A program made the translations under genes and the position numbers. Below the pieces are notes generated by a model. The model saw only the letters and a list, made by a program, of their open reading frames with translations, did not search any database and was not told the origin of the DNA. Below are positions 42,618-57,600 of a DNA stretch of 64,000 nt, in pieces. The DNA comes from Mytilus californianus (lineage: Eukaryota > Mollusca > Bivalvia > Mytilida > Mytilidae). Position 1 is the first letter of the stretch; the number at the start of each line of letters is the position of its first letter. The stretch lies in NCBI RefSeq assembly GCF_021869535.1, contig NW_026262668.1, positions 9,346,348 through 9,410,347 on the forward strand, given 5' to 3'.

Positions 42618-45600
42618 TCATAACTGAAGCTCTCTCTCTTCTGGAAGAGGAGAGAAATACCATTCAACTCTTTGTGGAGTCACACCCTCTATAACAGCTG
42701 GTTTCCACTTAGGACTTTGGTCTTTGTCTACTAAAACTGTAGGAAAAAAAATCATGAATTACATTACAATGATTTTCCCCTATCAACATGGTTATTTAAC
42801 ACTGGAAGTTTTGCTCAAATTGTTTCTGTAGTGTATTCAGCATGTATCGTCTAAAAAGGTTCTTAGAAATATCTGAACTGAGTTGTAAACAGGGCCAGTG
42901 TCATATTCAGATTTGAGGGTCATAAGTGATGCCTACCAAGCAAAACAGATGTTTATATATGACTGTCAAATCCCAACTTACACAGGCAAAGCTTTCAACA
43001 CAAGACTGTTATTTCTATTCAAAAAGAATACTTGTAAAATGTTCAAAATAAAACATTTGGACTATCCCCTAAATGTTTAATGTGATTGCGCAATACAGTT
43101 ATACTGTTCTCAAAGAGTTTAAGACTAAGACCGTCAAATGTTGACTTCATCCAATCAAAAGTGGTGTTAAATGTTATATTGGATTAGAATTAATATTCCA
43201 TCATACAAAAATTCCTAGATAAGTAGATTAATGCAAATGTGACTCAAGGTTGTTATTAAAAAGTTTTTCAGTAAAAGTTTAGCATTATTTCATAGTTTTT
43301 GTGTTAAAATTTTTAACATCTCTGTATCTATTCTATCACCAAATTATATATTGGTCAAACAGGATTTGTATTAGATGATTTAATAAATCTCTCTGAATCA
43401 ATATTTCAAAATAAGGACTTTAATCTATAGCCCTTTCCAATTTATTTTTGAACGATTGAATTTTACATTTAAAATTATGACTAGAAATTAGTTATCTCCC
43501 CTTCCTGGCGGAATGATCTGAAGCAGATATTCCTTGTTACTTTTCATGAAATATTTGATTTGTATAAGTGTCTATAATTAGCTACTGACTGTTTTTTATG
43601 GTCATATATTGGTATCACGTCGTCGTCATCATTAATTTTGGGGGTTATGGTCCCAACAGTTTAGGAATTAGGGGCCAAAAAGGGGCCCAAATAAGCATTT
43701 TTCTAGTTTCATGACAATTACTTGTGGAACAGTGTATGGATTTGTCTGAAATTATACCACAAGTTTCCATACCACAAAGGGATGGTTAGGATTGGCTTTC
43801 TGGGGTTTTTTGGCTCAAACCGTTTAGGAATTAGGGGCAAAAAAGTGAGAAAAAACAAGGGTGTCCTGGTTAATTGACTATAACTTAAGTACAAATTACA
43901 GTGTAAGGGAGGTAATTCAAACACAACTTTGAATTACCTCCCTTACACTGCTTTTAAATAATGTATTTAAAGAAATGTTGTATTGTCTTGAGGTGATTAG
44001 CTGTCAATTCATTTTCAGAAGTTACTATTTTAATCATTTTAAAAATGCTGATTAAGGTAAATTAATTTTAGCTGTGATTATGTATGTCATTTTCTATTTT
44101 AAGACTTTAATGATGTATTTAAATGGGTTATTATGGTTGCAAACTCCATTGGAAATTTGAATTGAGATTATGACCATGTCTTGAAGGAAAGATTTTTTTT
44201 TTTGGAAAAAGGGGGGGTAAAAAAAATTGGTGGTGGTGGTGGTGGGGGGGGGGGGGGGGGGTTAGGGGGTAAACAAATTTTTTTTGAAAAAGAAAGGGGG
44301 GGGGGGTAAAAAAAAAATTTTGGGGGGGGGAGGGGGGAGGTCAATTCGCAACAGCATAGTGTATTGCACAAAAACGAAAAATTGAATATCAATTCAAATC
44401 ATATAACCAATTCTAAGTTCCTTGACTACAGTTATTCTGTATCAGAAACCTATTATGTGTCAAATATTGAATTACAATCCAAATTCAGACCTATATCAAG
44501 CGCGAATATTGTGTCCATTTTTGCCCCAACTGTTCAGGGTTGGACCTCTGTGGTCGTATCCAGCTGCGCTCGGCAAAGCAATTTATTTTTGTATAATATA
44601 AATTAGCTATTGAAATTCTTTTTTTTTTAATATACTTCTAACCAAACTTGATTATAAAGTTAAAAATATTTATATATATAAAAGTAATAATTAATTTCAT
44701 CTCATATCTCCTCACTGCTCTCCTCTGAAGTGAATCAATAGACCACTTTCAATTCATACACTTTCCTGTAAATTTCCTATGTCACAATGCTTATGTTATT
44801 ACGTCACAGAAAGAACTGTTTCTGGATGCATTGTTTACACCGATTGACCTCTGGTCAACCAGTGTAACTCATTCATAAGCAAGAGGCTGTCAGAGTGACA
44901 GCAAACCGGATTTTCCTGCAGAGGTTGAACCCTGAACAGTTGAGCAAGTATGGACACATCATTTAAGCTTAAAACAGCTCTGAATTTGGATTGTGACTGA
45001 ATATTTGACACAGCATAGGTTTGTGACAAAAAATGAATGTGGTCAAAGAACTGAAAAATTTGAAATTGGACATTTACCTATAATGGTCCAATATCCAAAA
45101 TCTAAGTACATTGTTAGAATCAGCATATCAAAGAACCCCAAGAATTCAATTTTTGATGAAATCAAACAAAAGTTTAATTTAGGACCCTTTGGACCTCAAT
45201 GTGGACCAATTTGATAAAGGAGCCCAAAATCCAAAATTTCTAATTACATGGTTAGATTCAGCATTTCAAAGAACCCCATAAATTCAATTTTTGTTGAAAT
45301 CAAACAAAGTTTAATTTTGGACCCTGATTTGGACCAACTTGAAAACTGGGCAAAAAAATCCAAAATTTAAATACAGGTTTAGATTCAGCATTTGAAAGAA
45401 CCCTATATATATTCAATTTTTGTTGAAATCAAACACAGTTTAATTTTGGACCAACTTGAAAACTGGGCCCAAAATCAAAAATAAATCTGTCACTCCAATT
45501 ATAATTTTGTTAGTTGATAATTACCACATGTTTGTTAAAGGTAGAAATTATTTTATGGATAAATTAATTGTAAATACATTGTCCTAATCCAAATACATGT

Positions 45601-48600
45601 AAAAATGTGTACATTTACCGGTAGTGTACATTTAGTTAATTGTAAAAATCTATTATACAAATTGTGTGTAGTTTTATAGGTCGAATAAAAATAGATTATT
45701 ATCTAATGAAAATGATATTTGCAAATCTGGACCCCCAAACAGGACCAAGTAAAAAATAGTTGCAAATCTGGACCTCCAAACAGGATCAAGTTAAAATTAA
45801 ACATTAACACACACAACAAATAGAAAATACCACATAGCAACTGTGACATCTACCTTCAAAATACACAACTTTAAAAAAATTGTTATAAAGAAATTTTTGA
45901 CAACTCCTGACTAAAATCAATTGAACAGATACAATCATTGATAGACTTATAATTTACACCATTTCTGTTCAAAGCGAAAAAACTCAAAAAATAAAAACAA
46001 GAGACCAAATTACATAGAAATTTACACCATTTCTGTTCAAAGGGAAATAACTCAAAATCATATAAGAATAATTTTGCTACTTAAAGGTCTTACAACTCAA
46101 CAACAAGAACAGATAAAATTGTGAAAATTGAACTTGACCTTCATTGTGTCACAGGAAACAACATATCTTAATTTGAAAGATTTCGTCAAAGCATTTTCAT
46201 GTTAATGAACGGACACTGTCTGGCAGACGCCCTCCCGCTCGCCCTCTGTACATCCCCAAATCAACAACCGATTTTTCTTTCGAAAATCTGGTTAAAAACA
46301 ACTCAATATTGGTGTTAATATAATACATCATTTACCTAGTTTGTGTCATCTGTAACTCAACAGTTTTTTTCATCAATAATCAAACTTTGCACATTGATAC
46401 ATAAAGATGTGCACTGCTGATTTTTGACATAAATTATATTTTTCAGATTTCCCAAATGTGGAACTTCATCAATTTTTTAAATTCAATGCTTAAGAGGTGT
46501 TTGTTTCATCTGTAACTCCCAACACTTTTCCTTCAAAATTATTCAAAGCAGCATTGTGCAACACAAATCCAGACAGCATTGGTATTGTTAGTGGGCTTTG
46601 ATAATGTTTTTTTTTTCTGAGAAAGAGCTATATTGTATTTTTTTTATGAAACTTACCAGCTCTAACCCCTTCATAGAAATCGTGGTCCTCTATACATCGC
46701 TGACTAATTCTGTATTCCATGACAAGACAATCCTGTAAGGTCATTGTTTCTCCTTCTAGCAGCTGACGTAATGTTACTTTCATTGATGTTGGCGACTGTA
46801 AAAGATACAAGCTATCCACATTAATAAGAAGTAAAGCAAAAAAGAAATTTGTTTATTTTCTAGGATAAAATTCAGCAATTAAAATGGCTTATGAAGTTTT
46901 GCACCATTAAATACAATCCTGTTAAGTTAGAAATTAACGCTTGTATTTATTATTGTGAATCCTTGACCACTGGCAAAAACATGAAATCTAGTTAATGCAA
47001 TTGCAGAACTTTTATGAAAGATAATCCAACTGAAATTATGAATGTGAGTTTTTATTATTGCGGACTTAATACTGTCGCATTTTTCGCATTAATAAAAATA
47101 TCACAATAATTTCTAAATTTTAATCATTGCCTTCTACTAAGCACCCAGCATATGCTAGTAAGCTCTGATTCAGAGTAGTGTGTCCAAGTAAGGTTACATG
47201 TCTTCCTGCAAACTATTACCTTGCGAGGCAACCAAATTTTGTCAGCTTGAAAAATGATCCATGAACATTTCAAGAAAAAAGGCAAACTATTTTTTCCCTC
47301 TTTATGATTGATTGATTGATTATTTTGTGTTTTAATGCCACTTTCAGCACTATTGGCTATTTCTTGGCAGCCAGTTTTAATTGGTGGAGGAAGCTGGAAA
47401 GAACAACCAACCACAGGCAATAAGTAACTAGAAAGTTGTCAATATCCTCTACTTCAACAATAATTGACTCGCCTGCAATGGACTTTGTTTTACTTTTTCC
47501 ATAATTAAAGGCTGTGTCAAGGTAAAAAATAAATTGAAATTTGTGATTAGGTCAGTTTAAGGAGAAACACAAATAGTAAGTCAATGATATTTGGTATGCA
47601 GTTTTATTAACGTTGGCACATCTTTTTCATTGACTAAGAGATTATTTAGCCAGGCCCCATTAGTGATGGTCCATTGACTTTGAAACCTGAACAGTTAACA
47701 TGTTTTTGTGATTAGGTCAGTTTACGGGTAACAACTTATGATAAGTCATTGAAATTTATTATAGTTGAGACATCTCATTTCTGTGAAGATTATTTGGCCG
47801 TGTTCCCTAAGTTAAGGTCTATTGGGTTTGAAATTTTTTTTACATAGACTGCCTGTGTAAGTGCTGCTATTTTAATTTCAACATCTGCATTATACTACCA
47901 AATTGTAATCATGAGAGACATATATTTTTGTCAAAAGTTTATTGCAGATTTACCAATAATCTGGATGCACTAAACCCTAACCTTTTGAAGACGTCTTTAT
48001 TTTTCAATGTATATTTCCAGAATAAATATCAACTTTGACTTTATGTCTAAATTTCAGAAAATATGTAGGATCTCTACTACATTATGTGCCCTTAAGCATC
48101 CTCCGGTCAATTCATGTTTCAATATAAATCATGGATATCCTTATTCTGTAGGCAGCTAAAGACTAGCATTATTTTTACCAATAAATATATGTTTTTATGA
48201 ATGATGTGTCATTTTCTACTATTTTCTTTATTTCCAACAATTGCAAGGAGCTCTGCTATATGATTTTTATAAGAATGTTTTCATTTGAAAAAGTTTAATA
48301 GTTTAACTCTATGTATATCACTTGAAATTCATTTACCATTTTCTTTAATGTATTAAGTTGCGTTGTTGCCCATTCTGAACCATCTTGCTCTAAATTTTTG
48401 TAAATTTCTTCCATGGTTTTACCACCAAACAGTCTGTTAATCTTCTCCATATCTTTGGCAAGTATAAAATCTTTATCAGGAATATCTGTACTCTGTTACA
48501 ATAATTCACAAATAATTTTCACTATGTCACTGGTTTTAAACATTTTTTTAAGAGGTATATTTAGAATCATATTAGTATATGGCAATTTTTGTGAAGGCAA

Positions 48601-51600
48601 TCATACCTTTCTCAAAAATCATATTTTGTTATTGTTATTTCTTGCTCTGACAAGATGTGTCATTATTCAGTATTGGTACATGTTTTTTTCATCACTGTGG
48701 ATAAATTTTTTGTAAAGCCAAATGAAAGATTGGTTTTTCAAGGAGAAATTTTGTGTTCTCATTGAATGAACTCCACAGAGAACAATATCTAGTGTATTCA
48801 TTCAATTGGACAGTACACTTAGCAAACATTTTAATGGACAGGTAAACTCCAACTGATTCTAGGGAAAGGTATGATTGCCTTCACAATATATTGACGTTTC
48901 TTTCAGATCAATTAAAATTGATTCATATAACTATCAATTATTTTATGGATCCCTGTAGTTAATGTACATCATTCAATTTGTTTTTGGCTGCTATGGCTCT
49001 CTGATCATAATCCAGTAACAAAGTGGTCCTTTTTACACCACAATTAATTTGCCACAAAACTTCTTTATTTGAGAACTGCAGATTTTTTATGACAAAGATT
49101 CCTTTCTGGAAGGATAGGCTTATTCACATTTAGTAACCTTTTTTTTTTTGGCTGTATTATTTGGTACAGAATTATTCTAAATCAGAAGCTCTGATTCGTA
49201 GTTCTTGAGGAAATTGAAACCAAAATATTATGGGACGAACAAAAACATACCAGATGAGTTGGGTAAGGGCAAACTGAAATATGTTTAAGCCTGGCCTAGA
49301 CCTAAATCAATATAAACCCACACCCATCTTATTTTTCAGGAATAATATTTTATACTAGAAGATCATTTCTTGGAAAAGGTGAATGACAATATGCCCTTTC
49401 AAAATCTAAAGTAATCTACCAAATACTTTTAACAAGGCTATATATTAGTCAACAACATCCTGTCCAATGCTGCAATATTTTCATTTTGGTGTATAAAAAA
49501 ATTAAAAAGTCCATTTTTAGAATCAGGATAGGTATATTGTCATGTACCTTGTATCTTTATAAAATAAAACCACTCAACTTTTTATTGACATCATGGCTCT
49601 TCATATATCATCACATAAACAAGAATGCAAACAGGAAGTAGGTGTCTAACAAATTTGAAAAGTGCTCACATGTTTTAACTCATCACTGTCAAGCTGCTGA
49701 GCAAATATAAAGTCATTCAGTTTAATAGTAGCTGAGAAAAGAGTGAAATATTTGATGGACGAATGGACCAGGAGAATGCAATATAGCCCCACTCCTAGAG
49801 ATTGGTTTAAATAAAGCCCCCCCCCCCCACTCCTAGAGATTGGTTAAAATGTAGCCCCCCACTCCTAGAGATTGGTTAAAATTGTATAGTTTTTAAGGAA
49901 GTTCAAGTAATACCAACCTGCTTTGCATTGAACATTTGTACCTACATTTTTCTGAAATTTATCTAATACATGATGAATATCTTGTGTAGTTGGGTCAGGC
50001 ATTTCAAGTAATGATTTTTCTAATTCTTCCATCTGAAAAAAAAGATACTGTCTACAATGAAAAGAAATGCTATACAGATTAAAATTACTAGATTTAAGGG
50101 AAGCAAACCAAGCACATCCCTATTCTCCTTATAAAACTGGAAAACAAAACTTTTCCATTATCTTTATCAACAATAAAATGCAGGTTTGTAAACCTAACAT
50201 TTCCAATTGTAAAACTTTGCAGGTTAGAATGACATGCAATAATTGCAGTTAAGAGATTGATTGATTGATTGGTGTTTAACACCACTTTCTGCATTCTTTT
50301 CTATATTGTGGTGGCCAGTTTTTATTGTTGGAGGAAGCCAGAGGACCTTGAGAGAACCTCCAACCTTTGACAGGAAAACTGACAATCCTAGTTAGTTAAG
50401 ATAGGAGTTGATTGCACCTCCCACAAGCAAGGATAGGAGTTGATTGCACCTCCCACAAGAGGGGTTCAAATTCACAACCTCAGTGTTGACAGGCTAGCAG
50501 TCACTGTAAATAAACTACTTCACTCATTCGGCTGTCAAGGCCCCTGCAGTTTATAGAATTTAGCACTTATGCTTAAACTTATTACTGTATAGAACCATAC
50601 AGTATAGTGGTTATTATTCATGGGATATTTCCATAGAAATAATGTGTAGAAATATAACATAACTTTAAATCTTCATCTAAAGCAAAAACTAAAGTAAAAA
50701 CAAAGCATAAAACCACAACTGACAAAACAGATTTTTATTTTCTCAAACAAAGAAATTGATACCCATAAAATAAATCAAATTTATTCAAAATTATCTCCCC
50801 TTCCAAAAGCACCCAGAGCACAAGTTATTCTTATGGTGCACAAATAACACTTACTTTATTGTCTTGAACAAAATGTGTAGCTACTCCTGCTTTATAAACA
50901 TCTCTTCCTTTTAATCTAAATCCTGTTAAAGCTAGGTAAATACCTAATTTACCCCCTAATCTAGGTAAGAAATGACCTCCACCTACATCTGGGAATAAAC
51001 CTGAAAAATATATGAAAACATATGTTTGGATGAAACACCTAATTTAGTAGACTGCATCTCAGTATATGCATGAATGTTAAAATGAGTACATCACAGAAAG
51101 TCAAGCATTTATTATGTATGTTTACAGTACTCATGTCAATAAGTTTTAAACAAATACAATTATCCTATATATTAACATAGAAAAAAACATTCAATGTCTT
51201 GGAATGTCAAAATCATTTGTATGAGGGTTAAATACAGATGGAAATGTCATATTAAGAAGGCATTTTATTGTTATTTCCTTTTGTGTCCAGTACAAATAAA
51301 TTTTATCTAAAATATGATATTTATAGTCTAAATACTGCAATGCTTTAAACTATTCACAAAATAATAAATTCACAACTTCTACATATTAATAACATCGCTA
51401 AAAAATCTTTATTTAGTCAGTGACTGTGTGTAATGATATTCATATGGTCAACTTAACCCGTCTGTTCATATAGCACTCTTAAAGTTAATGTACAAACCTA
51501 TAGCTGTTTCAGGCATAGCAAATACTGTTTTTTCTGAGGCTACTCTGAAGGCACCATGTACTGATAATCCAACTCCCTGACAACATAAAAACACAGTTCT

Positions 51601-54600
51601 TAATCACATGGTAACTGTCACCAATTTGCCTTTTCAGAATCCAAAGCATTATGGGTAATATTTGAAAACAGGAGGCTCTAAAGAGACTGTGTTGCACACC
51701 TAGGTTTATGCGCATCTTCAACAATGGACTCTGCAACATTGTAGACTAGATAATTCATGACGAAATTTCTCTTTTTTGTTGATCCTGTATTGCTGATAAT
51801 TTGATCTGTTTACATTTTTAAATTCTCTCTATTTCCTATAGTTTTTGTCCAAAACACAAAAAAGGGCTAAATAAAAAAAGGTCATTTAAGGGCAATAACT
51901 CCTTCTTCTGGAATGCTGTTACAACTTCATAACATTGAAGATTACATACTGTAAAAGTTTACGGACGACCACAACAGATGCCAAGTGATGAGAAAAACTT
52001 ACTTGGTCATATGGGCTAGGTTAGCTAAAAAACACTAAAACATTGTGATTTTTAATAATTTAAAACAAAATGTATACACTTTTTGAGATTACTTTTTTAA
52101 CCTTAACGTTAATAAAGCTTTTTAATCAGTATATATATGTTTCAAAACCATGCAAAATGACATACTATGGATTTATAATTTACATTTATTTTTATTGATA
52201 CCAACTTTTGTGGATTGGGGAAAAAATTAATTTTCATTGATATCTGATTTCATGGTTTTTCCAAAGTCTTAAGAAAATGTGTCCTCCAATGAACATTTAA
52301 ATTCATGGTTCGCCTATACCAATGTACCAATGAAATCCACAAAAATTGGTATCCAACAAATAATAGTGAATAGACAGCAGAAATCTGTGACAATTGATCT
52401 TACATTACTTACCCCACCCATTGTGATTCCATTTATAAATGCTATATATGGTACCTCATATGTACCTGCAATAAACTAAAATTGATTTAATACATCTGTT
52501 GAAGTATTAGTATGTTTGATTTTATCTTTCAAACCATTCATGTTATGCATGTTATCTGTATATTTTGTAAATGATATTTTTTAGAAGACGATTACTGTGG
52601 ATTCATTTATTTTCGTGGGTACCAATTTTCGTGGATTGAGGAAAACTTGTATATTCGTGGGTATTTAATTTCGTGGTTTTGGCAAAGTCTGCATACATTC
52701 CTTTTGAAATTTGTATTTCGTTGAACATTTGAATTCGTGGTTCCCCTGTACCCACGAAATCCACGAAAATTGGTATCCAACGAATATTAATGAATCCACA
52801 GTATTTGTTGTTTTGAATTTGTACTTCTTTTCAGTCATATAAAAATAAGAAGATGTGGTATGATTGCCAATGAGACAACTCTCAACCAGAGACAAAATGA
52901 CATAGAAATTAACAACGATAGGTAACCGTTCGGCCTTCAACAATGGGCAAAACCCATACCGCATAGTCAGCTATAAAAGGCCCCGAAATGACAAATGTAA
53001 AACAAATTGAACGAGAAAACTAACGGCCTGATTTATGTTCAAAATAATGAATGAAAAACAAATATGATATACAGCAACAAATGACAACCACTGAATTACA
53101 GGTTCCTGACTTGCGACAGGCACATACAGAATGTGGCAGGGTTATGTTTTTATTCAACAATCTGTTTCCTCGAAACCAACAAGAATCACATCATGGTTAA
53201 TTGTTAAATGAATTCATACCAATAACTGACCACAACAGTAAACTTTCTTAGGTTATTTTTTTGGAAAAATCACATAAATACCTGAAGAAAAACTAAAAAA
53301 TGCATCTGACGTGTCAAATAAAAGTAATGTCCAACATACTATTCCTCAATTTGGTATGAATACCTTATATGGTATTTTTACATGATTTTTTGTTCAATCA
53401 AAAGGAAGTGTTCTTCCACCAAATAAAGCATTCCATACAAATTTCATTGCTTTTGTATGACACATGACCGGACAAAGGTATACCATAATACGTCCTGTCT
53501 AAGACGGGTGTAAAAAAACCATGAACATCAAATGGAACTTAATGCTCAGATTTAGGTGTTAGAATTGACTCTAATCTGTCATGGACAGGCCATGTTAATT
53601 AATTATGTTCATCAATATCATCTAGACTTCATTTGCTCTCTAAAATCAAGAAATTTCTAAATATTGATTCAAGAAAATTATTTTATAATGGTTATATTCT
53701 CACACTGATACATTATTGTTGTATTATTTGGAGTGGTTGTGCTAAAAATGAGCTAGTAAGAATAATAAAATTGCAGAAAAGGGCTGCAAGACTAATTTTA
53801 GATGCTGATCCACTTTCCGCATCAGCACCTCTGTTTAAACAAGCTTGGGTGGATGACAGTATATTACAGAATCTCGTACCATAAATCTGTTTTGATGCAG
53901 AAATGCATTAAGAATGAAGCCCCTGTATACTTAACTGAAAAATTTAAAGAAATGCCAGAAAGTAACCAATATTGTTTGAGGAATATGTCTTGCAAAAAAT
54001 TGCAAGTTTCAAAAGCCAAAACAGAGCTGTATAAGAAATCTTTTATATATTCAGGATCTATTTTATAGAATAACTTACCAATATCCCTGAAAAAATCGAC
54101 CTCAAGTACAAGCTCATTCAAAAAAGATTTTAAAAGTTACTTGTTGGAACATTAAGAAGCTGTGTAATTTTATATCCATACCTTGTATAATTTTTCACAC
54201 ACTTACCTAAACTTTAAATATTGTTGAGGTAATTTGAATGATGCCAATACTATGTGAATTCATCATTTTTACTGGTTTTGAAAATTGTATATTTCATAAC
54301 AATTTCTTATACGATTTTTCTTATGTGTGTGTTTGTTTGTTATTTTGTAATTTTCTGTTTGTTATATTTCAATGTCTTTTATGAGGGCCTCAGGGAAGAT
54401 TAGTTTTATAGCTAACTGTGCAACCCTCTTTGAATAAAGAATTATTATTATTTTTATTATTATGTAAGGAAAACAGTGGAAAATGCCTCATAACAGCTAC
54501 CATCAGATTACTGTAAACCAACTTATTCCCGACGATATTTCATTTTGCATTTAGCAAAGCTCTTTTCATCTTACTTCACACACATTTAATAATTTTCTTG

Positions 54601-57600
54601 ATGTATTTATATAAGGGAAGACCCAAGTTAACATATTTGAGATAATTTATATGCGTTATTTTTCTACTTGCAAATGTTGCGAAAATGAATGGATGGCAAC
54701 AATATGTTTGTAAAATAATCAATGCTAGTTTTCAACCTTTTTCTTTGCTTTTACTCTTCACAAAAATTGTTGAATACACGCATTACATTTAAGATGGTTT
54801 TGCTGTGTTCAGTCATTCCAAAGGTCGCCAGACATTGGGCAAAGACCAGTAAAAATTGGTTTGGTCCAGTTATGTGATATTCATTATTGGACCAAATGAC
54901 CAGTAAAATTTAAAATTTTGTCCAAATTATATGTGTAAAAGTCTTGAAAAAAAAGAGTCTGGTCCAGTTAAGAAGAATGGTTTACTGGATCAAATGTCCA
55001 GTTGATTTTCTCAATGCCTTGGGAACCACTGTGTGTTCATTTATATAAAGAAAATATTAGAGGAACTGAGCATTAAAACATCAAACAATGAGGATAGAAA
55101 TCACAAAAAAAAGCCAATGTTTTCTACTACATGTACCAGACATTTATATATACCTACCGATTTTATTATTTAAAATATATTCTTCTTTGAAGAAATCTTG
55201 TGCTAATCTGTCTCCTTCTTTTCCAGCTTCTGTAACGGCTGTAAATTAATATAAAATAAATATGGTTTAGTAAGTTTTATGTGACATGACTGCAGATGTC
55301 ACAGAAAAACTTTCAAGTGGATTAAAATATTTAAATTAAAACAAATAAAGTTGCATCTATATATTTTGTTCTGATAAATATTAAATAATATTTACTATAT
55401 TATTTTTTGTGCACCCATCAGCTGTGATGAAATGGAAATCTGTTCACATACAATAAGAAACCCAGTAAACATTTCATTTATCATGAAGAGCTACTGTAGT
55501 GGAAAAAATAATAAATTGGTTAAAACTCTGCTCTGATCAAGTGTGCCTTTAGGATAAATTAGACCAATTTGTTTCAAGTACACAAAGTGGGTCAAAGAAG
55601 TGTTTTAAAAATAATTTACAGATGATGACAATGACAAATAACAATGATCGAATACACTGCAGATCCATTGTTGACAGCGGAATAAATAGGCTCTTTAGGC
55701 CAAGTGTGCTAAAAAATTACAATGACTTCGAACAAAAATAAATCTTAACCATACTTTATTGTAAATTTTTGCAAGCATTTATTATAGACCTTATCGCTAT
55801 CTGGGAATCTCAAACAATTGACCCAAGAATTTTTTGACAATTGAACTAATAATGTCATATAACAGTCAGTTTTCTTTCATGGCCTCAGACATTTTCTCTT
55901 GTGATGTAAAATTTTTACAGGAATGGCTGTGATGTCCAGTAATGGCTGTGATGTCCAGTAATGGCTGTGATGTACAGGAATGACTGTGATGTCCCCAGTA
56001 ATGGCTGTGATGTCCAGGAATGGCTGTGATGTACAGGAATGGCTGTGATGTTCTCAGTAATGGCTGTTGCTGTCCAGTAATGGCTGTGATGTCCAGGAAT
56101 GGCTGTGATGTCCCCAGTAATGGCTGTTGCTGTCCAGTAATGGCTGTGATGTCCAGGAATGGCTGTGATGTCCCCTGGTAATGGCTGTGATGTCCAGGAA
56201 TGGCTGTGATGTCCAGTAATGGCTGTGATGTCCAGGAATGACTGTGATGTCCAGGAATGGCTGTGATGTCCAGTAATGGCTGTGATGTCCAGTAATGGCT
56301 GTGATGTACAGGAATGGCTGTGATGTCCCCAGTAATGGCTGTTGCTGTCCAGGAATGGCTGTGATGTCCAGAAATGGCTGTGATGTCCCCAGTAATGGCT
56401 GTGATGTCCAGTAATGGCTGTGATGTCCCCAGTAATGGCTGTGATGTCCAGTAATGGCTGTGATGTCCAGTAATGGCTGTGATGTCCAGTAATGGATGTG
56501 ATGTCCCCAGTAATGGCTGTGATGTCCCCAGTAATGGCTGTGATGTCCAGTAATGGCTGTGATGTCCCCAGTAATGGCTGTGATGTCCAGTAATGGCTGT
56601 GATGTCCCCAGTAATGGCTGTGATGTCCCCAGTAATGGCTGTGATGTCCAGGAATGGCTGTGATGTCCAGTAATGGTTGTGATGTCCAGTAATGGCTGTG
56701 ATGTACAGGAATGGCTGTGATGTCCCCAGTAATGGCTGTGATGTCCAGGAATGGCTGTGATGTCCAGTAATGGCTGTGATGTTCCCAGTAATGGCTGTGA
56801 TGTCCAGTAATGGCTGTGATGTCCCCAGTAATGGCTGTGATGTCCAGTAATGGCTGTGATGTCCCCAGTAATGGCTGTGATGTCCCCAGTAATGGCTGTG
56901 ATGTCCAGGAATGGCTGTGATGTCCAGTAATGGCTGTGATGTCCAGTAATGGCTGTGATGTCCAGTAATGGCTGTGATGTACAGGAATGGCTGTGATGTC
57001 CCCAGTAATGGCTGTTGCTGTCCAGTAATGGCTGTGATGTCCAGGAATGGCTGTGATGTCCAGTAATGGCTGTGATGTCCAGGAATGACTGTGATGTCCA
57101 GGAATGGCTGTGATGTCCTGTAATGGATGTGATGTCCAGTAATGGCTGTGATGTCCAGTAATGGTGAACAAATAGCACTAAGGTCTATTGTGATTGTTCA
57201 ACAATGGACAAAACCTATTTTGTTGTAATTTTCACAATAATAAAAACATTTTCTGAATTTAAAGTTTATATTCCTACAGGTCTAATTTATGATTACCAGA
57301 CAACACTGACAATAATTTCATCTCTTACCTTTTCCAATCCTTACAATACTATCTTCCTTCCCAGAGTAGAATCCCCCCTTTTATTAAGATTTACCTCTAA
57401 CATCTCCACCAGCACAGAAAGCTTTATCTCCTGCACCTTTTATAATCACCATTTTTGTTTTCGGATCATTTTCCCACTCCTGAAATATAAATAATGAATT
57501 CAACAAATAAATATCTACTGATATATTTCAGTTATGAAAACTTTGTGTGATGATTCTACGATCTAGGCTGAAAACTGTCAGAGAAGTGGAATACGCAAAA

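Larger units (their letters stand above)
43600..44590. mobile_element. About 1-kb insertion in HIBCH intron (unit B only)
   Basis: Unit A runs directly through this point (about 15370-15390), so the sequence was inserted here or deleted there. It includes two GTTTAGGAATTAGGGG blocks, a 52-bp hairpin, a G-rich tract, and a right end with CAGGGTTGGACCTCTGTGGT and CGTATCCAGCTGCGCTCGGC. No credible coding sequence. Confidence 0.7.

Noticed and set aside
44993-45214. 73-codon frame with [20 protein letters not shown]
   Set aside because: The coding look comes from a 130-bp repeat monomer that recurs twice more downstream with stops.
55915-57178. Two overlapping minus-strand frames of 418 and 374 codons
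   Set aside because: Both are read-through of the 19/21-bp minisatellite in more than one frame, inside a HIBCH intron. Composition is only the repeated [12 protein letters not shown] and DITAITG peptides.
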